This document shows positions 1 to 5,158 of a DNA stretch of 9,779 nt, piece by piece; positions within the stretch are counted from its first letter, which is position 1, and each line of letters begins with the position of its first letter. The stretch comes from Spirochaetales bacterium (GTDB lineage: Bacteria > Spirochaetota > Spirochaetia > DSM-16054 > Sediminispirochaetaceae): assembly GCA_021767325.1 (NCBI GenBank), contig JAASTM010000044.1, positions 1 through 9,779 on the forward strand, read 5' to 3'. The notes under the pieces are model-generated. The model was not told the origin of the DNA, searched no databases, and saw nothing but the letters and a program-made list of their open reading frames with translations. Made by a program: the position numbers and the translations under genes.

Positions 1-393
1 AAAGACCGCGGATTCAGCATCAAGCCGATTGCCCCCAAGCGGGCCGCCTCGCACGTGCTCAATATCTTCAAACGGCACGATTTGGTATTCTTCGAATATT
101 TCCTGACCGATACCTACGGCCACGCCCGCAAGGCTGCGGCTATCCGCCACTGCGTCGCCAATATCAACGCCTTCCTCAGGGCCCTCTGGGAGCAATCCAA
201 GGAGCGGATCGACATCCTGATTATTAGCGATCACGGAAATGCGGAGGATATGGAAATCGGCGATCACACCCTCAATCCGGTCCCTTTCTTTTTCATATCA
301 TCGCAGGCCGAAAAATGGGCCGCTCATTCGCCGGAACCGCACTCGCTTCTGGATATCAAACCATTCATACTGAGCTATTACGGTATTACATAG
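1..393 (+). CDS. Phosphoglycerate-mutase-like metalloenzyme, C-terminal part (5' end outside window)
   Basis: The reading frame is open at the left edge and ends at TAG 391-393, giving the last 130 residues of a longer protein. The motif SDHGNAEDME, followed by a His-Thr and then NPVP, is the metal-binding C-terminal signature of the alkaline phosphatase superfamily as found in cofactor-independent phosphoglycerate mutase (Pfam Metalloenzyme). The Asp-His pair and the later His would ligate Mn or Zn. Upstream, EYFLTDTYGHA resembles the metal-domain segment in which another His helps bind metal. The protein ends soon after DIKPFILSYYGI, shorter than classical GpmI, which continues past this point. 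It may therefore be a GpmI-like phosphatase or phosphotransferase rather than the glycolytic mutase itself. The GTG at 55 is only an internal codon, because the frame continues upstream with family-like sequence. The superfamily is fairly sure; the exact substrate is not. Confidence 0.75.
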   Translation, partial: KDRGFSIKPIAPKRAASHVLNIFKRHDLVFFEYFLTDTYGHARKAAAIRHCVANINAFLRALWEQSKERIDILIISDHGNAEDMEIGDHTLNPVPFFFISSQAEKWAAHSPEPHSLLDIKPFILSYYGIT

Positions 394-447
394 GGGGAAA
401 TCGGCACTCCCCTTGTCGCTGAAAAAAAATAGACTTACCTTTTAAAC

Positions 448-484
448 GTGGAACATCCACTGATTTGTACAAAGTATCATATGT
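448..484. promoter_or_regulatory. Palindrome cluster upstream of the radical SAM gene (candidate operator/promoter)
   Basis: Two perfect palindromes lie side by side: GTGGA-ACA-TCCAC at 448-460 and TTTGTACAAA at 464-473. The second is followed at once by TATCAT (475-480), a 5/6 match to a -10 box, though no convincing -35 box is visible. ATCATATGT at 476-484 recurs in inverted orientation as ACATATGAT at 582-590, near the gene start. The arrangement suggests a repressor or activator site at a promoter for the gene at 614. This is inference from sequence symmetry alone; no known regulator motif was recognised. Confidence 0.35.
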
Positions 485-510
485 CGAACGTTGTTGCCCG
501 CACTAATCTC

Positions 511-556
511 ATCGTCTGGTCCAGCACTCTGAACAGACGATTAAAGATTTCTTTTT
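511..556 (+). terminator. Candidate rho-independent terminator or leader attenuator
   Basis: ATCGTCTG (511-518) and CAGACGAT (534-541) form a perfect 8-bp stem with a 15-base loop. After seven bases comes a T-rich run, TTTCTTTTT (548-556). It could terminate transcription of the upstream metalloenzyme gene that ends at 393. If the promoter for the radical SAM gene lies at about 450-485, it would instead act as an attenuator in that gene's leader. The gap between stem and T-run and the large loop make it weaker than the terminator at 5179. Confidence 0.4.
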
Positions 557-601
557 GGTTCCCTTACTCTCAAATCGTGACACATATGATGCTCATTTTT
601 T

Positions 602-609
602 AGGGAGGT
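602..609 (+). promoter_or_regulatory. Ribosome-binding site of the radical SAM gene
   Basis: AGGGAGGT at 602-609 is a strong Shine-Dalgarno sequence 4-5 bases before the ATG at 614. It fixes this start and suggests efficient translation. A T-run (595-601) directly precedes it. Confidence 0.8.
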
Positions 610-613
610 ATGT

Positions 614-2140
614 ATGTCTCATATTCCAAATTTTGTAAAAGCAGAAGGACCAGTGAAAGCATTAAAGAACCATCTACTCAAAAGGTCGGTGGTTGACAAA
701 GTCACTAAGAGTCTAACCGGAGATTTTGAGGACCTACGAAAGCTATCAGGTCTATTAAAGACCGATATGGGAACATCGGGATTACAGCATTTTCTAAATG
801 GGCTTAATCACGACATTGATCAACGCCAGGGTATGGCGACCCTTTTCACCAGGGTCGGCCAGGAAGTAAATCAAACCGCAAAACGAAAATTGGTAGAGAA
901 TCTCATCTACAACTGGGGATACATCGGCGAGAAAGTGCGCAGAGAACACAGCAGCTACGACCAATGGATACCAAGCCTGATGGTGATGAGCCCGACCATG
1001 CGCTGTAATCTGAACTGCACAGGATGCTATTCGGGCCTGTATACCAAAGACGGAGAGCTCTCTGAAGCGGCAATAGATTCTATTCTCTCCCAGGCGCGCA
1101 AACTGGGCATGTACTTTGTGGTGGTGTCGGGCGGTGAACCGTATGTAATGAAAGAGACCTGGATGAGAATGTTTGAAAAATACAATGACATGTTCTTCCT
1201 CACCTACACCAATGGCACCCTAATTGATAGACAAACCGCCCAGCGGCTCGGAGAATTGGGAAATGTCGCCCCGGCATTGAGTGTAGAAGGATTTGAAAAA
1301 GAAACGGATGAGCGCCGCGGCAAGGGGACATATAATAAAATTATGCAGGCTATGCAGAACCTCCGCGATGCCGGAGTTTTATTCGGAATAAGTGTCACCT
1401 ATACCCGCAACAATATTGCCACCGTGACTGACCCGGAGTTCGTCCAGTATTATATGAACAAAGGAGCAATTTTTGCCTGGTATTTCATGTTCATGCCGGT
1501 GGGTAAAGATCCCATTCTCGAGTTGGTCCCCACTCCTGAACAGAGAGTAGAGTGCGGCAATAAGATTGCACAGCTGCGAAAGGAGTACCCTATCTTCATG
1601 GCGGACTTCTGGAATGATGGGCCGGCCGTCAGCGGGTGTCTGGCCGGAGGACGAAGCTATTTCCACATTCTCAATTCAGGGAGGGTAGAGCCCTGTGTAT
1701 TCGCCCACTTCGGCGTCGACAACATAAAAGAGAAGAACCTTCTGGAAGCAGTCAATTCACCCTTTTTCAAAGCTATCCGCACCCGCTACCCGTACAACAA
1801 AAACGGCAACCTGAAACGCCCCTGCATGATAATCGACAATCCCACGGTGCTCCGCGAACTGGTCGACACTTACGTGGTTCCTGCTGGTCACGAACACTCT
1901 GAAGATCTGATTCACGATCCCGAAGTAGTCAGCTGGATCGATACATACGCGCAGGAGTTCAAGGAGCTGACCGATCCAGTGTGGAACCGTCAGATAGAGG
2001 ATCCGAACTATCGCTGGTACAAGCACGGTGAGGAGTATAAAAGCCTGTTCTGGTTTCAGAAACAGGCCGAACAAATGCGGCATAACTCAGAAGAGACTGC
2101 CCGCACCGAGCCGGCACCGGCCCATGGCGGCACCACATAA
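614..2140 (+). CDS. Radical SAM protein with SPASM-like C-terminal cysteines, function unknown
   Basis: This is a 508-residue radical SAM enzyme. The cluster-binding motif CNLNCTGC (C131, C135, C138) is the canonical CxxxCxxC that holds the 4Fe-4S cluster which reductively cleaves S-adenosylmethionine, and SGGEP (172-176) is the SAM amino-group motif. Three further cysteines, in GCLAGG (C342), GRVEPC (C361) and RPC (C404), are laid out like a SPASM or twitch auxiliary Fe-S domain. A helical N-terminal region of about 120 residues precedes the catalytic barrel, and a tail of about 100 residues follows, ending in a Glu/Ala/Pro-rich stretch that looks disordered. No signal peptide or membrane segment is seen, so it is cytosolic. 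SPASM proteins often modify peptides, but no precursor peptide gene is visible next to it. The start is set by the strong ribosome-binding site at 602. An ECF transporter follows on the same strand, so a role in handling an imported cofactor or precursor is possible. The family is sure; the substrate is unknown. Confidence 0.9.
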   Translation: MSHIPNFVKAEGPVKALKNHLLKRSVVDKVTKSLTGDFEDLRKLSGLLKTDMGTSGLQHFLNGLNHDIDQRQGMATLFTRVGQEVNQTAKRKLVENLIYNWGYIGEKVRREHSSYDQWIPSLMVMSPTMRCNLNCTGCYSGLYTKDGELSEAAIDSILSQARKLGMYFVVVSGGEPYVMKETWMRMFEKYNDMFFLTYTNGTLIDRQTAQRLGELGNVAPALSVEGFEKETDERRGKGTYNKIMQAMQNLRDAGVLFGISVTYTRNNIATVTDPEFVQYYMNKGAIFAWYFMFMPVGKDPILELVPTPEQRVECGNKIAQLRKEYPIFMADFWNDGPAVSGCLAGGRSYFHILNSGRVEPCVFAHFGVDNIKEKNLLEAVNSPFFKAIRTRYPYNKNGNLKRPCMIIDNPTVLRELVDTYVVPAGHEHSEDLIHDPEVVSWIDTYAQEFKELTDPVWNRQIEDPNYRWYKHGEEYKSLFWFQKQAEQMRHNSEETARTEPAPAHGGTT

Positions 2141-2150
2141 ACGCATGTGT

Positions 2151-2183
2151 CTGAACCGGCAGTTTTATAGTCTGTCGGTTCAG
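2151..2183. promoter_or_regulatory. Strong intercistronic hairpin between the radical SAM and ecfA genes
   Basis: CTGAACCGGCAG (2151-2162) and CTGTCGGTTCAG (2172-2183) pair along all 12 positions with a single G-U wobble, around a 9-base loop. No T-run follows on either strand, so it is not a standard terminator. It starts 10 bases after the radical SAM stop codon. It may be an mRNA-stabilising or processing element separating expression of the enzyme from that of the transporter, or a translation-control element: its 3' arm overlaps the only purine-rich sequence (AGGG, 2182-2185) in front of the ATG at 2189. Confidence 0.6.
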
Positions 2184-2230
2184 GGCTTATGTTCACAGAG
2201 CACCGCCTTTCAGGTATACTCCCTGTACAC

Positions 2231-3736
2231 ATGGAACCCATTATTCAGATCGAGCATCTCACCTTCACCTATCCACGCTACTCAGATACCGAAACAGTGA
2301 ATAAAGTCTTTGAGAATCTGAATTACACTGTCAACGAGGGTGAGTTTCACACCATAATCGGAGCGCCGGAATCGGGAAAAACGACCCTCAGCCGCATTTT
2401 GACCGGTCTCGTACCCCGCTATTCGGGCGGACGAGTTGAAGGAGCGCTGAAAGTTGCCGGGACCGATCTACGGGAAGCCAGACCTCAGGATATTATCGAA
2501 GCGGCCGGAATTGTCTTTCAGAACCCCGACGACCAGCTCATCACTACCAGAGTAGATTCGGAAATCGCCTATCCGCTCGAATCACTCGGATTAGAACCGC
2601 AGCTCATCGATCAAAAAGTGCAGAGAGAACTCGAACGCTTCGAGTTGGCCGACAAAGCCGGACGCAACCCGGCCACACTCTCCGGCGGTGAGAAGAAACG
2701 GCTCTTGTGTGCGGTTTTGGCGGCCGTATCACCGCGCCTGTGGATATTGGACGAGACCCTCGATGAAATGGACCCCCACTGGAGGTCGGTCTTGCTCGAG
2801 TACCTGCACGAGCAGAACAGTACCGTCCTGCTGTTCTCTTCCAAGTTGAACTCCAAAAGTACGTACAGCCCCCGGCAGCACACCGCCATCCTCTCACAGG
2901 GCAGACTGCATAGCGCCCCTGAGGCTATTGAACGCTTTGCAGAACAGGACGGGCTGCGCTGGAAGCCCCGCACTCAAGGGCAGCCCGGGACCAAGACCGA
3001 GGCCAGGAACAGGACCGGGGCTGGGGTTCAGGTTCAAGGCCAGGCTGCGGCTCGCACCGGTAAAAATACGGCGGCTTCACAGCCGCTGCTTAAGGCTGAA
3101 AGTCTGAGCTTTCAGTATCCGAATAAGGGCGATTTCTCGCTGCAGGTCGAAAATTTTCAGCTATACCCCGGAAAAACCCTTACGCTGGCCGGGCCGAATG
3201 GATGCGGAAAAACAACCCTCGCCAAACTCCTCTGTGGTTTGTATGCTCCGCAGAGCGGACACATCAGCAGTCCTTATTTTGACAAAACCGCAGCGGATGC
3301 GGAATTTCTCCGCAGCTCCGCCGCGTATATGTTTCAAAACCCGGACTATCAAATCTTTTTGTCAACGGTCGAGGAGGAACTGGCCTACGGATTGAAAGAA
3401 GCGGGCCGCCCGCAGGAAGAGATACACGAGTTGGTGCAGACCGCAATCGAGACCTTTGATCTCCCCCCGGCCCAAACCGCCCCGAGTCTGATGAGCTATG
3501 GAACCCGCAAACGCCTGCAGGCGGCCACCTACTGGCTCTTGGAGCGGCCGATCTGCATATTCGACGAAACCGACTCCGGGATCAGCCCGAAAGACTTTGC
3601 CGCGCTGATTGAGACCTTCCAGTCACCGGAGCGCTCGCTATTAATAATCTCCCACGATGCCGAACTGGCCGCACATTTTTCCGACCACATTCTCAGGATG
3701 CATGCCGGCCGAATTCTCCCGCAGGGGGACTCATGA
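2231..3736 (+). CDS. ecfA: Fused double ATPase of an ECF-type ABC importer (EcfA-EcfA)
   Basis: Two ABC ATPase domains sit in one 501-residue chain and would power uptake together with the adjacent EcfT and S component. Domain 1 (about 1-240) has Walker A GAPESGKTT (44-52), Q-loop Q97, signature LSGGE (150-154) and Walker B ending D174-E175. Its H-loop is FSSK, with Ser204 where the switch histidine should be. Domain 2 (about 284-501) has Walker A GPNGCGKTT (321-329), Q-loop Q369, a degenerate signature MSYGT (421-425), Walker B D445-E446 and an intact H-loop His475. The linker (about 241-283) is rich in Gly, Gln, Thr, Ala and Arg. QNPD after each Q-loop is typical of EcfA. The start at 2231 is chosen because MEPIIQIEHLTF matches usual EcfA N-termini. 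An upstream in-frame ATG at 2189 would add 14 residues, but its weak ribosome-binding site lies in a hairpin. The gene overlaps ecfT by 4 bases. The family is sure; the exact start is less so. Confidence 0.88.
   Translation: MEPIIQIEHLTFTYPRYSDTETVNKVFENLNYTVNEGEFHTIIGAPESGKTTLSRILTGLVPRYSGGRVEGALKVAGTDLREARPQDIIEAAGIVFQNPDDQLITTRVDSEIAYPLESLGLEPQLIDQKVQRELERFELADKAGRNPATLSGGEKKRLLCAVLAAVSPRLWILDETLDEMDPHWRSVLLEYLHEQNSTVLLFSSKLNSKSTYSPRQHTAILSQGRLHSAPEAIERFAEQDGLRWKPRTQGQPGTKTEARNRTGAGVQVQGQAAARTGKNTAASQPLLKAESLSFQYPNKGDFSLQVENFQLYPGKTLTLAGPNGCGKTTLAKLLCGLYAPQSGHISSPYFDKTAADAEFLRSSAAYMFQNPDYQIFLSTVEEELAYGLKEAGRPQEEIHELVQTAIETFDLPPAQTAPSLMSYGTRKRLQAATYWLLERPICIFDETDSGISPKDFAALIETFQSPERSLLIISHDAELAAHFSDHILRMHAGRILPQGDS
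2985..3062 (+). repeat. GC-rich, internally repetitive linker segment within the ecfA fusion
   Basis: This stretch encodes the low-complexity linker between the two ATPase domains. It contains short imperfect direct repeats: AGGCCAGG occurs at 3000-3007 and again at 3037-3044, and GGTTCA is doubled at 3025-3036. It is richer in G and low in T compared with the flanking ATPase coding sequence. It probably arose by slippage-type expansion and is likely variable in length between strains; that is inference. Confidence 0.45.
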
Positions 3737-4506
3737 TTAGCGGATCATACCTGCCCGGTAGCTCATTTGTTCATCACACCGATCCCCGCCTCAAATTCGC
3801 ACTGCTGATTTTGTGGGTGATTGCACTGATTATGCCGGTCAGAATAGTTTCGCTGGCAGCCTACTATCTCGGCTTGGTGCTGCTGATTAGCCTTGCCTTA
3901 TCTGTCAGAGAGGTCTTTCTTCCACTGAAAACAATCTGGCCGATACTGCTGCTGGTTGCCCTGCTCACCCCGCCCTTTCATCGGTCCGGCCGGGAACTTT
4001 TTCAGTTCGGGGCGCTGCTCAGCATCACAACCGGAGGCTTGCAGGAAGCGGTGGTCCTGATACTACGCTTCAGCGGTATCACCTCCGCCTTTTTTCTCTT
4101 CTTCCGCACCACCACTATCGACGACTTTATCCTTACCCTGCGCTGGTACGGGCTGCCGTATTCAGGTGCTCTGGTAATTACTATCGCCTTCCGCTACATC
4201 CCGTCGCTGCTGCAGCTGTACCACAATATAGAGGATGCTCATGCGCTGCGCCGGCCGCTGCAGACAGGAAAAAAGACACTGAATCCGAAAAAAAAGTTCA
4301 CTCACCTGTTTCCCACTCTGGTTTCGGTAATGATTCACTCCATCAAGAGTATTCCGACCTTGTCTATGGCTCTGGAGAGCCGGGGCTTCGGCCGGCACAA
4401 CGACAGGTCCTCATACCGCAGCCTTGTCCCGTTCAAAAAAGTAATACACCAACTGATATATTCTTTAATTGTACTACTTTTTATAGTACTTTTATTATTT
4501 TTGTAG
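3733..4506 (+). CDS. ecfT: ECF transporter transmembrane coupling subunit (EcfT)
   Basis: This 257-residue membrane protein is the EcfT/CbiQ-type scaffold that joins the ATPase pair to the S component. The N-terminus SYLPGSSFVHHTDPRLKF matches the family opening (small residues, then H-x-DPR-K before helix 1). Hydrophobic segments lie at about 20-55, 66-80, 104-124, 143-163 and 239-257. Of the two cytoplasmic coupling motifs that dock in the ATPase grooves, the second is canonical (ALESRGFG, 213-220). The first is degenerate, reading DAHALRRP (168-175) instead of the usual x-A-R-G form. The ATG overlaps the ecfA stop codon in an ATGA (3733-3736), and AGGGGGA at 3723-3729 supplies a ribosome-binding site, so the two genes are translationally coupled. 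The 3' end of the gene is strikingly AT-rich and contains part of the regulatory repeats of the next gene. The assignment is secure. Confidence 0.88.
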   Translation: MISGSYLPGSSFVHHTDPRLKFALLILWVIALIMPVRIVSLAAYYLGLVLLISLALSVREVFLPLKTIWPILLLVALLTPPFHRSGRELFQFGALLSITTGGLQEAVVLILRFSGITSAFFLFFRTTTIDDFILTLRWYGLPYSGALVITIAFRYIPSLLQLYHNIEDAHALRRPLQTGKKTLNPKKKFTHLFPTLVSVMIHSIKSIPTLSMALESRGFGRHNDRSSYRSLVPFKKVIHQLIYSLIVLLFIVLLLFL

Positions 4507-4524
4507 TACAAAACACTGTACAAT
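4469..4524. repeat. Cluster of GTAC-centred inverted repeats upstream of the S-component gene
   Basis: TTGTACTAC (4469-4477) and GTAGTACAA (4503-4511) form a perfect 9-bp inverted repeat. Between them is TAGTAC (4484-4489), which also pairs with GTACTA (4471-4476). TTGTA-G-TACAA (4501-4511) is itself a perfect palindrome, and TGTACAA recurs at 4517-4523 (reading CTGTACAATC). The cluster spans the AT-rich end of ecfT and its TAG stop (4504-4506). It looks like multiple binding sites for a dimeric regulator and resembles TTTGTACAAA at 464-473 in front of the radical SAM gene. Confidence 0.45.
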
Positions 4525-4544
4525 CTACATATTTTTCATACAAT
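4516..4544 (+). promoter_or_regulatory. Possible promoter of the S-component gene
   Basis: TACAAT occurs at 4519-4524 and again at 4539-4544, the second a 5/6 match to a -10 box. CTGTAC at 4516-4521 stands 17 bases upstream of the second copy but is a poor -35 match. The AT-rich character of the region supports a separate start of transcription for the S gene. The evidence is weak and rests on sequence alone. Confidence 0.25.
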
Positions 4545-4561
4545 AGTAGTATCATCAGTTC

Positions 4562-4567
4562 AAGGAG
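4562..4567 (+). promoter_or_regulatory. Ribosome-binding site of the S-component gene
   Basis: AAGGAG at 4562-4567 lies 6 bases before the ATG at 4574, an ideal spacing. It selects this start over the internal Met at residue 10. Confidence 0.75.
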
Positions 4568-4573
4568 CACATC

Positions 4574-5158
4574 ATGAAGAGCACACAGAACGAAAGTTTC
4601 ATGCAGCTGCCGGCATTCAGGATTGCAACGCTGGCGATACTCATAGCAGTCACCGCCCTGTTTACCTATGTAGTCAGAATTCCGGTAGCCCCTACCCGCG
4701 GTTACATAAACTTCGGAGATGTAGCAATATTTTTCACCGCCATTCTGTTCGGACCGATCACCGCTTTTATCACCGGTGGAGTGGGAACCGCACTGGCCGA
4801 TCTGCTGGCCGGTTACGCCCAGTGGGCGCCCTTCAGTTTTCTGGCACACGGACTGCAAGGTCTCGGTATCGGCCTGATAATTAAAGCTGCCCGTAAAATG
4901 CGGACGCACTCGAGCCGGGAGCAGGATGAGCTGCCGCAGAAACCAGGTTTTGTATCGCTGCTTATAGCGTTTGTAGTCGGAACCCTGATAATGGGCGGTA
5001 TCTACTTCCTCACCGGCGGGATTATGGTTGGCTTCGCCGCCGCAGCCGCCGAAATCCCCGGAAATATCCTGCAGAACATAGTGGGTATTCTTATCGGTAC
5101 TCCCCTTGCCCTGGCGGTCTGGAAGGCGTATCCGCCTATTCGCCATTACGTCTGGTAA
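4574..5158 (+). CDS. ECF transporter substrate-specific S component (PF07155-like)
   Basis: This 194-residue integral membrane protein has about six hydrophobic segments: roughly 17-35, 48-66, 68-83, 87-105, 127-148 and 162-183. The first helix carries AILIA (21-25), the AxxxA pattern through which S components contact EcfT. The segment RGYINFGDVAIF (42-53), followed by LFGP and GGVGTALADLLAGY (68-81), is typical of the ECF S-component group that includes riboflavin- and hydroxymethylpyrimidine-type transporters (PF07155-like). Substrate prediction from this alone is not safe; a vitamin or cofactor precursor is likely. A charged cytoplasmic loop of about 20 residues (106-126) separates helices 4 and 5. 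It follows ecfT by 67 bases, with its own ribosome-binding site and possible operator repeats, and is closed by a strong terminator. The last 23 bases overlap the convergent acyltransferase gene. Confidence 0.85.
   Translation: MKSTQNESFMQLPAFRIATLAILIAVTALFTYVVRIPVAPTRGYINFGDVAIFFTAILFGPITAFITGGVGTALADLLAGYAQWAPFSFLAHGLQGLGIGLIIKAARKMRTHSSREQDELPQKPGFVSLLIAFVVGTLIMGGIYFLTGGIMVGFAAAAAEIPGNILQNIVGILIGTPLALAVWKAYPPIRHYVW

Noticed and set aside
392..413. AGGGG/CCCCT stem at the end of the first gene as a terminator
   Set aside because: The stem is only 5 bp with a 12-base loop, and no T-run follows on the plus strand; the later run is of As.
2189..2230. Upstream ATG start of the fused ATPase
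   Set aside because: Not excluded, but less likely: its weak ribosome-binding site is paired in a hairpin, and the extra 14 residues do not look like an EcfA N-terminus.
2611..2973. Minus-strand open frames opposite ecfA
   Set aside because: They are antisense to strongly conserved ABC motifs, have no domain similarity and are Ser/Arg/Cys-rich, as is usual for shadow frames in such DNA.
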